Shown one piece after another: positions 1 to 12,050 of a stretch of DNA of 64,000 nt. Made by a program: the position numbers and the translations under genes. Source of the DNA: Bryoerythrophyllum caledonicum (lineage: Eukaryota > Streptophyta > Bryopsida > Pottiales > Pottiaceae); assembly GCA_963971425.1 (NCBI GenBank), contig OZ020519.1:23972786-24036785 (forward strand). The letters are read 5' to 3'. Position 1 is the first letter of the stretch; the number at the start of each line of letters is the position of its first letter. Under the pieces are notes generated by a model. The model searched no databases, was not told the DNA's origin, and was given only the letters and a program-made list of their open reading frames with translations.

Positions 1-679
1 GAATTTAAACTAGTATGTGATCGGGGTCTACCATACACCAACTTCCCATCCACAGAATGTAATTCAAACCTTACCATACAATACATAGAATTCACATATT
101 GTAATGATAGATTCTCACCCGACACAATCACATAAAAGATAAATTTATACCAACCTATTCTTGACAAAATTAGCGCACGAGGTTGGAAAGTAGACCCTCT
201 AATAGTAATCATGGCTAGGGACCGAGCCTCAACACATATCCCCTCTATGAAAGCAATTGAAAACACATTTAAAATCCCAACTGCCTCCATCAGAAACACC
301 TTCAAAAACATCAACACCATAGCTGTCCAACATGCCATGTCCATCCTCCTCCACAAACAAAGAGTAGAAAACAACCAACCTATATCCAACTCACATAATC
401 TGTGTATTAAATCTTTCATTTCAAAATAGACCTCAATGGATGAATCCCTCACCTCCAATACATTAAAACCCCCCACCTTACCCCCTCCTCTTTTCTACAA
501 AACTACTAAACTCCCATTGCTCTATAAGCTCCTTCTCTTCCTTAGTGTCTACCCTCAAAAGAAAGAAGTAGTCCCATGCTACTAATCCTTTGTCGGGTGG
601 ATATTTGATTTAGTGGTGGAACGCACAGACACTCTATTCACTCCGGCCTCTTCCAAGTGACGGGAGTTCCTCTTCTTCT
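1..679 (+). mobile_element. LINE 3' end fragment (copy a)
   Basis: This is the 3' part of a non-LTR retrotransposon. Its broken reading frame (about 211-429) parallels the C-terminal tail of the large LINE on the minus strand at 51.9-52.4 kb; both contain a segment of the type NTFKNINTIAVQHAMSIL. The fragment continues into a conserved 3' module (543-679) and ends in a TTC-rich tail. The left edge of the window cuts it, so its 5' limit is unknown. Stop codons make it non-functional. Confidence 0.8.
543..679 (+). repeat. conserved LINE 3'-terminal module, copy 1
   Basis: A ~135 bp module shared by all LINE 3' ends in this window (others at 4199-4331, 51655-51791 on the minus strand, and 54331-54474). 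It starts TAGTGTCTACCCTC, contains a downstream AGACACT that can pair with AGTGTCT, internal short hairpins (GTAG...CTAC), then a CTCCGG...CCGGAG-type hairpin and a TTC-rich tail. The position at LINE 3' ends suggests the template recognised by the LINE reverse transcriptase; that role is inferred. Confidence 0.7.
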
Positions 680-1845
680 GCAAACACAATACAAACCCAC
701 CTTACAACACTCCCTCTCCCTTCCCATGTATTGTGATCATACCCCTTTAAAATTGAAACCCGCATATAACTACTACACAAATGGCTCCTTCAAAGAATCA
801 ACAAAAGCCACCTCGGGGCATTGGCATAGAGAAAAAGCCGGATATGGTATATATAATTCCACCAAAGGAATAGAAATATCCAAAAGACTACATGGACTTC
901 AAAATATCCTCGGAGCAAAAATGATGGCCCTCCAAAAACCCTACAAACTATCAATACACTATAAGTTAATGAACGTGCACACATCTTTACAAATTGTATA
1001 ATCATCTTGTATCTATCAAACACACACACAACACACCCCACCCTCCATAATAGCCACCCCGACCAAGCCATACTAACATCTATGGTTCAAATGCTACAAA
1101 ATCAAACACAAATTACAACCCTCTTTAACGTTAGAGCACATGTCAATATAGAAGAAAACAAAAAAGCGGATACATTAGCTTAGAAAGGACTAGATAAATC
1201 CCATAGAAATGCCATACACCCGCATGAACACGTCCATGCTACTCCATACTACCTCCAAAGAGAAAGTTGGTCTTTATAGTAGACACCCCAAATAAAGGCC
1301 CAATTATATTTTTTGACAAATACATCAAAAAACAAGGTCGAATCAACAACCCTGATTTAATCTCAGAAAGTTTTCCTAACATAGACAAATGGACCGGTAA
1401 TAATGACATTGATAATGAATTCTCTACAAATTTTTGAGATAATCCCACAATTACAGACTGACAAAAACATGCCTTATCAAATTCTGTATTGGAAAATATA
1501 TTGGAAATGCTTGCAAACAACTCTTCTTTGGAATAGACCGATTTCCATTCATAACATGCCCAATATGCTCCTCCACGGACCCGGACACATGGCTTCACGT
1601 ACTTCTCAAATGCCAAAATCATCACATACACTCCCAAAGCGTCAAAAGGCACAATAAGGCGGTATGGGAAATCCAAAAACTAATAATATCCTCAAATATA
1701 TCACGGTGTTTTATACTTATGAACACCACAACCTTCAACAATAAACCACAAGAAAACACGGTCCCTCCAGGGCTACTTCCATGAACATGTGGAACCCAAA
1801 GATGTCACTGTAATGCTAGATTTAAACCTGACATACTATGTGTTA

Positions 1846-2763
1846 ACCCCTAAGAGCCCAAGTGTACGTGGGGCGTACGTTTTGGATTTTGGGCAAGTTC
1901 CTACAATTTGAAATAAAAATAAAAATAAATAAAAAACTCTTATACTAGATTGTCCCTAATAAGAGCTCCATGGAGATATTTTAATTATTTTTTTGGATTC
2001 ATGGTTTAAAGTTAGTACCACTCAAAGTTAGAAATAGGGACTCTGGGTATCTCCAAAATTTTGCTAGAAGTCTCTATTGACATTGAGATTTTCCATACAT
2101 GTAGAAAATATTACGTTCTTTGAAGATGTCAAAAAAATTCTTATCTTTAGTGTAAAAAACATTTTAAGACATTTTTACACATTTCGGGCAAGTGGAAAAA
2201 AACTTCATCTTTTTTACATAAAACCTAGAGATCTTCATGTTTTTCACTTTTTATTTTTTCAAAAACAATATGTGGTGTAATCCTTCTTATTGATCGTTTA
2301 GATTGTCATTCTAAAACATATTAAGTTCTCAAAAAAATAAATATGTGAATTGACAATTTTTGAACCTCCACTCCTTGCACACTTGTTTTGAATATGCTAC
2401 ATCCCTTCTCTACCTCTTAAAATAGTTTATATGGAAAAAACATCATGCTCAACACCATGGTGAAAGATTTAGACCTTGTGTAGTGCAAAAATTTAATACC
2501 AAGTGAAGTCAAACTGTCAAAGTCTGTTGATCCATTCTACGCAAGGAAGAAAATGAACCATTTTCTTGACTTCAAACACTATAATCTTTCAATCCGTGCG
2601 ATCAAAGTATATGAAATTGTGAGTATGTTACTTAGTAAGTCTTAATAGAGATCCTACGGTCAAAAGGATAAATATAAGTTTTTGTTTCCTTCCTTACTCA
2701 TTGCACTAGAATCGACAATTTTGAAGTGTTTTTGGTGTGAAATTGTCATGGGCTTTTAGGGGT
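1846..2763 (+). mobile_element. TA-flanked non-autonomous element, ACCCCTAA family, copy A
   Basis: 918 bp bounded by TA on both sides (1844-1845, 2764-2765). The ends are inverted: ACCCCTAAGAGCCCA at left, and the same sequence with one mismatch on the opposite strand at right. It is inserted inside LINE copy b, whose sequence is continuous once the element is removed. No transposase is encoded. Internal landmarks shared with copies B, C and D include CTAGAGATCTTCA and GTCAAAGTCTG. Confidence 0.85.
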
Positions 2764-3154
2764 TACAGGACTACCATACAAAGACCCCCTATTGGACCAC
2801 ATGTATACAAACCTTACTATCCAATCTATTGAATTCAAAGACATTAAATTGTAACGACAAATTCTCCCTAGATACAACTAAAAATAAAATCAATAGAGAT
2901 CAACCACTTATTAATGATATTGCAGCTCTTGGATATAAAGTTGATCTCCTTATTGTCATTGCCGCTGGAGCTAGAACTACTACCTTCATCTCTTCTATGA
3001 AAAGTAAAAAAATAGTTAATATCCCCATCAATCCAATCAAAAAGACATTCACAAAAATCAACACCATTGTTATCCAACATGCATTGTCCATCCTTTTACA
3101 CAAACAAAAACCTGAAAATAACGAACCTCTCCCAAAATTACCTGACACCCCTTA

Positions 3155-4088
3155 ACCCTTAAAGGACCAAGTGTCAAAAATGGGCTTTTTGAAAGTTTGG
3201 TCAAGTTCCTATTGTGTTAATTTCCAACACTCCTCTTTGAAATTTTAACTGTAGAAGGGCATTACTAAGACCTAAGTGGGAAAACAATTTTTTTTCTAAA
3301 TTTGACATTTGATGAAAAAGTTATAGGTTTTTGAATTTCATATGGGGAGAGCGCGCACCTCAGGCACCTCCAAAAACTTTTGCTATTGAATATGAGATTT
3401 TCAATACTCGCAAGTAATATTATTTCCCTTCATATTGTTTAATTTTTTTTTGCCTTTAGTGAAAAATAGCATATCAACCCAAGTCAAACATTTTCACACA
3501 TTGTCACATATTGTCGGGCAAAGTACCAAAAAAACTTCTTCCTTTCCACATAAAACTTAGAGATCTTCAAACTTCTTACTTTTTATTTTTTCCACAACAA
3601 TATGTGGTGTAATCCTTCTTATTGGCCATTCGGATTACCAATCTAAAACATATTAAGTTCACAAAAAATTAAAGAGTGAATTGGCAACTTTTGAGCCTCC
3701 ACTTCTTGCACAATTGTTTTGAATATGCTACACCGCTCTTCTACCTCTAAAATTTGGTGAATAAGGAACTATCATCATGCTCAACAAGATGGTAATGGAA
3801 TTAGGCCTTGTGTAGTGCAAAGATTTGACACCAAATGAAGTCAAAGTCTACTGATCCACTGAACGCACGGAAGGAAATGAACCATTTTCTTGACTTCAAA
3901 CAGTATAATCTTTCAATTCGTGTGGTCAAAGTTTATGATTTTTGTGAGTATGTTGCACAATAAGTTTTAATTGAGATCCTACAGTCAAAACTAGAAAAAA
4001 AGTTTACTTTTTCTTCTTTATTCATTGCACTAGAATCTAGTAATTTTGAAGTGTTTTTGGTGTGAAATTGTCACGGTACCTTAGGGGT
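3155..4088 (+). mobile_element. ACCCCTAA family element, copy B
   Basis: 934 bp, flanked by TA (3153-3154, 4089-4090). Ends are ACCCTTAAAGGACC at left and CCTTAGGGGT at right. Same orientation and internal landmarks as copy A but clearly diverged, so the two are independent insertions rather than one duplication. It interrupts LINE copy b between its coding tail and its 3' module. Confidence 0.82.
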
Positions 4089-4198
4089 TATAATCCCTCT
4101 TAAACAAATTTAATCTTTAAAGATCGTCCGTTGGAAGTGAGCCCTGTGGCTCTAGTTGGTCCTTGATTACTGGTTATTGGTTATTGGTCTTGATTACA

Positions 4199-4331
4199 TA
4201 GTGTCTACTCTCGACGGGGGGTAGTTCTATACTACTAAACCTATGCCCGATGGGCAAGGATTTAGCGATGGAACAAAGAGACTCTTTATTCACTCCGGCC
4301 TCCTCCAAGGACCGGAGTTCTTCTTTCTTTT
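4199..4331 (+). repeat. conserved LINE 3'-terminal module, copy 2
   Basis: Same module as 543-679: it begins TAGTGTCTACTCTC and ends in the hairpin-forming CTCCGG...CCGGAG followed by a TTC-rich tail. The distal AGACACT has changed to AGAGACT, weakening the outer stem. It terminates LINE copy b. Confidence 0.7.
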
Positions 4332-4335
4332 GTTG

Positions 4336-6019
4336 GCAACCTCACGTTGAATGAAAAGATCTAATACTTGGGTCTATTAGCATGTGTTATGTACTTAGAG
4401 ATTCTACACAGTAGGGGCGGAGGTCAAGAGGCCGACCAATTCTAGCACTTTAATTGGTCTAGAGTTCAAACTTGACCTTTTAGGCTTCACATTAGGGACC
4501 AAGTGCCACAGATTGGTGGCATCTAAAAATGCCTACATGCCAACACTTTTTGTGAGTGTTGGCCCCAATAGTTTGTCCTCTCGAGAAAGCTCGGATTGAA
4601 CAATAATAGAAGTCCAAAAATTTGTTGAGCTATGAGATTTCAATAATTAAAACAAGTGTAGTGCACTGCCAATATTGGAAGTGTTGGGAGTTTTGATGAC
4701 GTGGCATAACATAGACCAACGTCATGACATAGACTTGGGCTACCATGTGGACCATGTATAATCTACCTACAGCCTACGAATATTTTCTAGATGTAGATTC
4801 CCCTCATGTCCAACAAGGCAAGGACAATATCTACTTTCTTCAAGCCCCCCAAGTATCGACTTCCTTCAAGTCCCCAAGTCGCCACTTCCCTCAGGTCCGG
4901 GTCCTTCAAGTCCCTAATTTTTCACAAGTCTTCAAAGTCCCAAGTTCTCTCAAGTCCTCCAAGAATCCATTTCCCTCAAGTCCCCAAGTCCCCACTTTCC
5001 ACAAGCCTCTTATGTCACTCTAATATTGATATCAACTTAAATTTGATGGATTTATATTAAAGATGAATATGTAGAAATTGTAATCTTAGAGTTGTACAAG
5101 TAGTAATTGTTTTCTATTTTGGTACATATTAGTATTTAAAAACTTAATATTTTTAATACTTTGAGCCAAATTTTAGTGAAAGGACACATTCACGGATTCT
5201 TTCAAAGGGCACATTAGGTTGAAAGGACACATCCAAATGACAACATGATTCCTCCAAAAGGTTTTGTTCCAAAGGGCATCTTTGAGGTTTCACCTAGGTT
5301 TCGGCTTCACCGGATCAAAAATGAAATGATATTTATTATATAGAAATAGATTATTTTATTATTACAAACATTCATTTTGATAAGATCTTAGTTGTTAGAT
5401 TGAAATGGCTATTTTCTTTTATCTGGTTTTTTAACTTGAATAATTTATCTAAACTTTTTAAGCTCTAGCCTTTGCCCCCCTAAAGCCCACCCCTCTTTTT
5501 CCTTGAAAAGGCTACACCAAGGTTTGCTAGTATAGGTATTGGAATTCTAGTCTTCCCTATACAACTCAACGGCTTTATCGTGCATTAGTAGTCTTTCCAC
5601 CTATTCTCCTTTGGTGAAAGAAATCTCATTTACAGATGATTTGTACCACGTACTTGTACTATAATTTTTTTAGCAATGTGCATTTTGGCCATTTTCTAGA
5701 TGTTTTTGGCCCAAGATGTATTTTCTTCCAAGCTCCGTGACTAGAGAAAGTGAGAAGAAATTAAAAAAAATTGGAACCTTCATAAGACAAAAAAATTGAG
5801 TTGGGATTCTCCAAATGGTATGGGTCACTGCCTCTCATCTTAGATTTTGGGCTTCATACTACAAAGACCCAAATACCACAAATTGCATATTCAAATGTTT
5901 TTTTTCAACTCCAAAATAAGGCTTGTCGGCATGATGAGGTTTTTTTGTGAAGTTTGGTCCTTGGTCCGAGTGTGAACTACCCCTAAATTTCAATACACAA
6001 CACCAAGTTATTTGGCATT
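4336..6019. other. no gene seen; short minisatellite inside
   Basis: AT-rich DNA without a convincing gene. At about 4838-5010 there is a degenerate minisatellite built from variants of TTCAAGTCCCCAAGT, which makes overlapping + strand frames open by repetition. I see no conserved domain in the translations of this stretch. Confidence 0.5.
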
Positions 6020-6021
6020 TA

Positions 6022-6948
6022 ACCCCTAAAGGACTAAACGTCCCCCCGGGGTCTTTTTGGATTTTGGGCATGTACCTACAATTCAAAAAAAATCCTTTTT
6101 AATTGAATTTTTTTTTCAAGATAGGATCTGATAAGAGCTTCGTGGAGATATTTTATTTATTTATTTTTGGATTTGTGGTTTGAAAGTTAGTACCACTTAA
6201 AGCCAAAAGTGGGACTTCGGGCACCTCCAAATTTTTTGACAAAAGTTTCTTTTGACATTGAGATTTTTCACACATATAAAGAATATTTCCTTTTTTGGAA
6301 ATTTTCAAAAAAATTCTTGTCTTTAGTGTAAAAAGGCATTTTATTCCAAGTCAAACATTTTCACACAATGTCGGGCAACGGGGGAAAGAAACTTCATCTT
6401 TTCTACATAAAACCTAGAGATCTTCATATTTTTCACTTTTTTTTTTTTCCAACAACAATATATGGTGAAAACCTTCTTATTGGCTGTTTGGATTATCATT
6501 TGAATACATTCGTAGTTCACAAAAAAATAAAACGTGAAATGGCAATTTTTGAACCTCCACTCCTTGCACACTTGTTTTGAATATGCTACACCCCTTTTTT
6601 ACCTCTAAAACTTGGTGTATTTGGAAATAACATCATGCTTAAGACAATGGTAAAAGATTTAGACCTTGTACAATGCAAAAATTTGATACAAAGTGAAGTC
6701 AAAGTCTGCTGATCTACTTAACGCAGGGATGAAAATGAACCATTGTTTTGACTTTAAACACTAAAATCTATCAATCCGTGCGGTGGATTGCAACCAAAAT
6801 TTCATGACATGTTTATATGGAAGTCTATTTTAAGATCTTACGGTTGAAAATCCAAAATTCACTTTAAAATGTGATTTTCGTGTCTCTTTTTGGCAGTGGC
6901 AGTTTTGGACTGGTTTTAGAGCGAATTAGGTCGTCGTCCTTTAGGGGT
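6022..6948 (+). mobile_element. ACCCCTAA family element, copy C
   Basis: 927 bp with TA at both borders (6020-6021, 6949-6950). The terminal inverted repeat ACCCCTAAAGGAC is perfect at both ends. It resembles copy D (59689-60614) more closely than A or B; both carry CGTCCCCCCGGGGT near the left end. No coding capacity. Confidence 0.87.
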
Positions 6949-6950
6949 TA

Positions 6951-7523
6951 AGGATTAACTTAGTGAATAGACATGGAAGTGCCCCCTCTCCTTTGGAACA
7001 CCTGCATTAGTTTGTTTCGGTTAGCACAAAGCACTAGAGAGATAGTTGGCTAGACTGATAACAGTGAACTTTTAGTACATTGAAATGAATGATATGGTAA
7101 ATCATACATGAATTTGTCATTGTACTGTACAGTACACGTAGCCTCACACCTACACTGCAGCATCTGAAATCATCCCTGAAAATACGCATGTCATAGGAAT
7201 TCGTAACGGACAGCGTACCTACCGCGTACCACTATACATACGAAAAATTCAATAAATACTTTTCAAACCCAAGATGGCAAGGTCCCAAAAATTCTGCGTA
7301 TATTGAATTTTCGCCCATGCAGGACCCTGAAGAAAGTTAATTTCCATTGCCCAATCATAAAATGAGGATGAGAATATGTTCAGAGATGGGTCTGAATTTG
7401 GCAGCGCCTTTTGGCTACCGAATATAAAATTACAAAAGAAGCTACCGTATTTGCGGAAGATACGAAGCTATCCAAGTGAGTGAGTAACTCTTACCTGTTT
7501 TACAGCGCCCCCTTGATCGTTAC
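6951..7523. other. no feature recognised
   Basis: Unique-looking AT-rich sequence between two TA-flanked elements. No open frame with a recognisable product and no RNA gene is apparent. Confidence 0.4.
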
Positions 7524-7525
7524 TA

Positions 7526-7839
7526 CACTAAACATCGCATTTACTGTCGTCTACTCTAAATACGAACCCTTACACTAAATGTAAGAATTACAATTAGTGT
7601 AATGACACAACATTACACTAAATGTGAAATATTACACTATATGTGAATGGTAGTAAAAATGGGTGTTTTTTTTAACTTGTGCACAAATAGTGTATGATAA
7701 AGCTTGCCGCAGTGAATAAAATCACTACTAGTGTATGAAAAAGCTTGCCGCAACTAACACTACTTGTGAACTTGTTCGCAAATAGTGTAGTAGGGTAATT
7801 ACACTATTTGTGTGACTACACTTAATGCGATGTTTAGTG
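7526..7839. mobile_element. TA-flanked MITE with CACTAAA ends, copy 1
   Basis: 314 bp. The ends are CACTAAACATCGCATT and its inverse, bordered by TA (7524-7525, 7840-7841). The interior is full of short forward and inverted versions of TTACACTA/TAGTGTAA. Non-autonomous. Same end motif as 8281-8977 and 12051-12267. Confidence 0.8.
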
Positions 7840-8280
7840 TAGCTGCCTCATATTTGATCTCAATCATAAGTACACGCTGGAGATTAGAGTTATCCTGAAA
7901 GTGCTTCCAGAATGAGCAAATCGAGAGAAATGTGGTGCCAGAGAGTATGAGATGTATAAACCGAAAAAAAAGAACAATAGGAAATTTCATATCCTTTTTT
8001 CTACACCAATGAAATGCTTTGCAATCAATGTTCTTGGGCCTACCCCATGCAAGCTAAAGCTCCCCCATAGTACCCTAAGTTCTCATAGGGTTGACCAATA
8101 GTTCCCCCAAACCTTTCCCAAGGCAAGACACCATGTGCATGTGGTCCCGGTTACTAACATAAGACCCTAAGATTCGGGGTACCTATCCAGTGTATTTTGG
8201 TGACTTTCAGGAAAACTCAATTATATGAGGAAAGATTTGAACTGACAAAAGAATCAGAGCAGATTTGTTCTTACATGGTA

Positions 8281-8977
8281 CACTAAAGATGATATTTAGT
8301 GTTTAGGGACCATTAGTGTAGTTACCCCTATGACCTGACTTTCACTAAATGTCAATTTGTTTACATTTAGTGTTTAATGTCAAAAAATCAGTCTAACAAA
8401 ATTGCTCATAACTTTTGCATCACGACGAATCAAAAGATGTACCGTATACCGATGGAATCTCCTTGAAAAAAAACGTAAGCTGGTCACCTCACTCGATAGA
8501 ATTGGTGCGAAATTGATAAAGATATGCCTCCTCAAACTTTCAACCAAAACTCAAGAAATCTGCCCAAAAATATTCACTATAACTTTTTATTTAAGACGAA
8601 TTTGAAGATGGGTAAGATGCCATTGGAAGCGTCTTTTCAAATCAATATAGATAGGCACCAAAAACTCTCAAATTGGACAAAAACTGCCCCCGAAATCATC
8701 ATTTGAAAATCCAACCTTAAAAAACTCAGCCCAACATGGAAGGTTTGCTTTTGACATGTGGCGAGATTTGGGTGACTTGCAATGAAATGTGGCATATGAC
8801 ATTGTTACATAACCAACACTAAATGTCAATATGTTAAAATGTAATAACGGCAAAAGTTACAGAAATTGACAATTAGTGTTTGAATTGACATTTAATGTTG
8901 TTACAATAGTAGGGTAATTGACATTTAGCGTTCAAGTTCGTAATTAGTGTTGCAAACACTAAATATCATCTTTAGTG
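8281..8977. mobile_element. TA-flanked MITE with CACTAAA ends, copy 2
   Basis: 697 bp between TA dinucleotides (8279-8280, 8978-8979). The ends CACTAAAGATGATATTTAGTG are inverted repeats, and each end is itself nearly palindromic (CACTAAA...TTTAGTG). Interior copies of CACTAAATGTCAA occur. No transposase frame. It lies about 420 bp beyond the 3' end of the gene at 9395-10843. Confidence 0.8.
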
Positions 8978-8979
8978 TA

Positions 8980-9394
8980 GTGCTACCAGAAAGCACAAAC
9001 TGAATTTCTGAACCTAACCAAACTGTTGCAACTTATTCTACACCCGAGTCCATGCCTCGAAACAGCAAGAGCATCAGTTTATAGTCGACTAATTGCATAA
9101 AAGAAAACCACCACGAATCTTCATAAGAGGACGACAAGCCTGCGCCCTCCTCAATGCACGACTGGCGGACCAGGCCACAGGACATGCAAACAATTGTCTA
9201 AAAGCTGCTGCTGGATATCCTCGAATGAGGAATGCCAGTGCAGCTGGAGGAAGCGCTTGCAACCTGATATCGTACCGGCATCTCCTTCCCATCTGTGGTC
9301 AAGAATACTGTACAAAAATCCACGTGTAAATCCCACTTGGCAAGGAATTTGCCGATCACATCATCTCCAGCAAAGTGGATAGATTATTCCGACC
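8980..9394 (-). other. probable 3' untranslated region of the 9395-10843 gene
   Basis: Sequence directly after the stop codon of the minus-strand gene. Short open frames here run in several overlapping phases with no conserved domain, as expected for a moderately GC-rich untranslated tail. The cleavage site is not identifiable by eye. Confidence 0.35.
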
Positions 9395-10843
9395 TTACTT
9401 GGCTTTCGCTTTGGCACAAGGATCGCTAGGTTTTTTATCGCTTAGAAGACCTTCACTCGGCATATCGAAGATGGATTCCGGGCTCTGAGCACCTGCGCTG
9501 CACTTTGGTCGAGAGGCGGTCTTCTTCTGGAGCTCTTCAAACAGCTGTGAGCGGATGGAGTCTTCATCCGGTGTCGGTCGGCATGGGGGCTTCGGAGAGA
9601 GTCTCTTTTCTCCACAGGCCATCTGCGCCTTCATGTCCTCGATGGTGTTCTTCAGCGACCGATTGTCCAAGTGCAGGCTCTGCAGCTGGTTCCGCATGTA
9701 ACAGCACGTGGACGCAATCAGGCCCAGCTGAGACCCATCGTCGGCGGGATTCTCGAAGTACCTCATCCCATAGCTGAGAGGCCCTTCCGAGGGGAAGGCG
9801 CTGCTCTGAGCTTTCCTGCGAGGATCTGCAGTGCTGATGCTGATCTTGTCAAGCACCAGCACTGGCAGCTTGTACCCGTGAAAACTGCCACCCGCTTCGG
9901 TAGACGCCATTCGCATGCCCCACTGAACGCGCGCCATCGCCTGCCTGCCCAGCGGAATCGCACTGTGCACCGTCAGACCCCAGCTGCGACGCGCCTGGCC
10001 GGACCAGCTCTGAAACAATCTGTTTCTCCTCGGCTCAGGCTGATCTGCCCGGCCACTGACCCCATCCACTGACGTTTCAATTGCAGCATCAACTCCAGCA
10101 GCTCTATCTGTGTCCCCTAGAGAACGTTGCGACACGAGATCAGAACCAGTTCCTGGCATCTCCATCTCGCCAGAACCATCGCCAACATGATGCAGTTCAA
10201 TGTTACTGTGAGGGCTACAAGGCTCGCCAGGCTCACAAGACATGTATCCCTTATTCTCTCTAAAGCGCAGACCGGAGCCTTGGCCTAATCCCATAGGACT
10301 GAATCCATAATCAGTATCATACACAAGCTGGTGCCCATCCCCTTGGGTCTGCCCACCGGGAGGCCGGTTCATCGCTTCGCCTGCAGCCACCTCAACTTCC
10401 TCCGCTTCGTCCTGCCGCACGCCATGGCTGGAGTCGCGGACCTCGACGCCGGAATCTCGCCCAAAACTCCCGCTCGTCTTGCTCAGGAAATGCTTCCGGA
10501 AGCTGAAACTTCCGACCCTCGGCTTCAACCGGAGCATGAACGACACGCTCTCCCGACGCGCCAAGTTGAACTCCGCGGAAATCGTGAAGGGCGCGGCGTG
10601 AGGGGAGCCCCAAAGCCCGAACCCCGTCTTCAAAAGAACGGTGAGAGGCGACTGCGCGTCGTTCGGCTTGTAGGACAGGCCACAGGATGGCCCCGCCTCC
10701 ATGTTGGTGCCCACATGGAGAGCCAGCTCCTTCTCATCGCCAACCGTGACGCCGGAGTAAAATGGCAGTCCTCCCACTTGCACGGGCACCTTGGCCCGCA
10801 CCAGCGGCCGCTGCCCATCCCGCACTTTCACTGACGCCTTCAT
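9395..10843 (-). CDS. plant-type conserved protein of unknown function
   Basis: An intact 482-residue single-exon frame, GC-richer than its surroundings. The N-terminus (about residues 1-125) starts MKASVKVRDGQRPLVRAKVP and continues with segments on the pattern GLPFYSGVTVGDEKEL, EAGPSCGLSYKPND, FNLARRESVSFMLRLKP. I recognise this as a land-plant family whose members begin MKASLKFR with the same block order; its function is not established as far as I know. The middle (130-330) is acidic, low-complexity and probably disordered. Near residues 375-410 a short heptad-like stretch (NQLQSLHLDNRSLKNTIEDM) could form a coiled coil, and the C-terminus is Lys/Ala-rich. No signal peptide or clear membrane segment. 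The start is the first ATG of the conserved N-terminal block. MITEs lie on both sides but none interrupts it. Confidence 0.8.
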   Translation of the reverse strand: MKASVKVRDGQRPLVRAKVPVQVGGLPFYSGVTVGDEKELALHVGTNMEAGPSCGLSYKPNDAQSPLTVLLKTGFGLWGSPHAAPFTISAEFNLARRESVSFMLRLKPRVGSFSFRKHFLSKTSGSFGRDSGVEVRDSSHGVRQDEAEEVEVAAGEAMNRPPGGQTQGDGHQLVYDTDYGFSPMGLGQGSGLRFRENKGYMSCEPGEPCSPHSNIELHHVGDGSGEMEMPGTGSDLVSQRSLGDTDRAAGVDAAIETSVDGVSGRADQPEPRRNRLFQSWSGQARRSWGLTVHSAIPLGRQAMARVQWGMRMASTEAGGSFHGYKLPVLVLDKISISTADPRRKAQSSAFPSEGPLSYGMRYFENPADDGSQLGLIASTCCYMRNQLQSLHLDNRSLKNTIEDMKAQMACGEKRLSPKPPCRPTPDEDSIRSQLFEELQKKTASRPKCSAGAQSPESIFDMPSEGLLSDKKPSDPCAKAKAK

Positions 10844-11219
10844 CGCATCCGAAACTCAATCCCTCCAAACCTTACCGCACGCCTTCATTCACCATTCCCT
10901 GCACCAGCACCATCCACGTCTCAGGCTCAAAAGTTGAACAGACTCAACAGTTCCGAGCGTCACACACTTTCGATTGGTTGCACGAACACTTCGAATTTGT
11001 GACCATGACAATTAAGGCTTCAACCGAGATGGCCGAAACACATAGTACAAGCAGGAATGGGCTCAAACCGATACGATGGAGCATTCAATGCATCAAACCC
11101 TAACAACCATGAATTTCAATGCTCACATGACGAAATCACTCCGGTACCAGAACAGACGAGCTGGAGCCACTGGTATCAACAACTGAACGATCATGTAGCC
11201 TACTGAAGCGACGGGGCAC

Positions 11220-11563
11220 CAAATCCTAACAACCTCACAAACCCTAACAATACCAAATATCACCAAAAAGGCAACGCTCACATGATAAAACCAGATTAGC
11301 TCAACGGGTGCCACGAAATTCATCTGAAACAACTGGATACTAACCCATCCTCCAAATCAGGTAACCTAGATTGTCAAAATCATAAGACCTGAAATCCTCA
11401 CAACCTCACAAACCTAAACAATACCAAATATCACCAAAAAGGCAACGCTAGCATGATAAAACCAGATTCGCTCAACGGGTGCCATGAAATTCATCTCAAA
11501 CAACAGAATACCAACCAATTCTCCAAATCATGTAACCTAGATTGTCAAAATCGAAATACCTGA
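11220..11563. repeat. tandem duplication, ~172 bp unit, two copies
   Basis: The segment from 11220 to about 11390 is repeated at 11391-11563 with few differences; both carry ACCAAATATCACCAAAAAGG, CTCAACGGGTGCCA and CTAGATTGTCAAAATC. It lies 0.4-0.7 kb upstream of the minus-strand gene at 9395-10843, so it may fall in its promoter. No coding content. Confidence 0.8.
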
Positions 11564-11639
11564 GTGGCTTAATCCTTAAACACTGAACCGCACGCACCTC
11601 CTCAAGTGTAGAAAATTTGAAGAACGGAGACCTGACCCG

Positions 11640-11760
11640 GGTAGCCTAGAGCGGTTTCTGTGGAGGTGAGGTTCAGCAGTGGCGATGGCGATGGAGGACG
11701 AGCGATGGCGACGGTGAAGACAAGGAAAGTGAAGGTATGTGAGAGCGTCCCTTTCGCTCC
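11640..11760 (+). other. GC-rich stretch, possible truncated first exon
   Basis: A short GC-rich island on the + strand holds ATGGCGACGGTGAAGACAAG followed by a consensus-like splice donor AAG|GTATGT. It could be the start of a gene pointing right whose remainder has been replaced by transposon sequence, or the outer promoter/leader of the leftward gene at 10843. Neither can be shown from sequence alone. Confidence 0.2.
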
Positions 11761-12050
11761 GTCAGCTGGTCGGGGCGGGGACCTTTCGGTCGGGGTGCGG
11801 GGCCGAAATCATTGAGTCACCTAAAGTTACTTTCAATGAGACATCTCAACCGTATATGTGAAAGCAAAAACTATTTCTTATCGGGTCTAGCCAAAACCCT
11901 TTGGAATTTAGGCGAAACCCTTTCGATCAAAATCTTTTGGAGGAATAATTTTGTCATTTGGATGTGTCCTTTGATTGGAATGTGTAGCACAAAAATAAAG
12001 TCCTCTGTGGCACTAATGATGGTACATTTGTTTAGGTTCGTTGCCCACTA

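Larger units (their letters stand above)
680..4335 (+). mobile_element. 5'-truncated LINE (copy b) interrupted by two MITEs
   Basis: A second LINE copy begins at the RNase H region: the segment near 770-900 reads like the RNase H start of the large LINE (YYTNGSFKES, then REKAGYGIYNSTKG). It runs to 1845, resumes at 2764 after an insertion, continues to 3154, and resumes at 4089 after a second insertion. Its 3' module is 4199-4331. Removing the two insertions gives collinearity with the 3' third of the 51.7-62.9 kb LINE. Frameshifts and stops show it is dead. It abuts copy a directly, so it may be a nested or tandem insertion. Confidence 0.75.

Noticed and set aside
543-679. Hammerhead or other self-cleaving ribozyme in the LINE 3' module
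   Set aside because: The hammerhead core (CTGATGA...GAAA) is absent; only simple stem-loops are supported.
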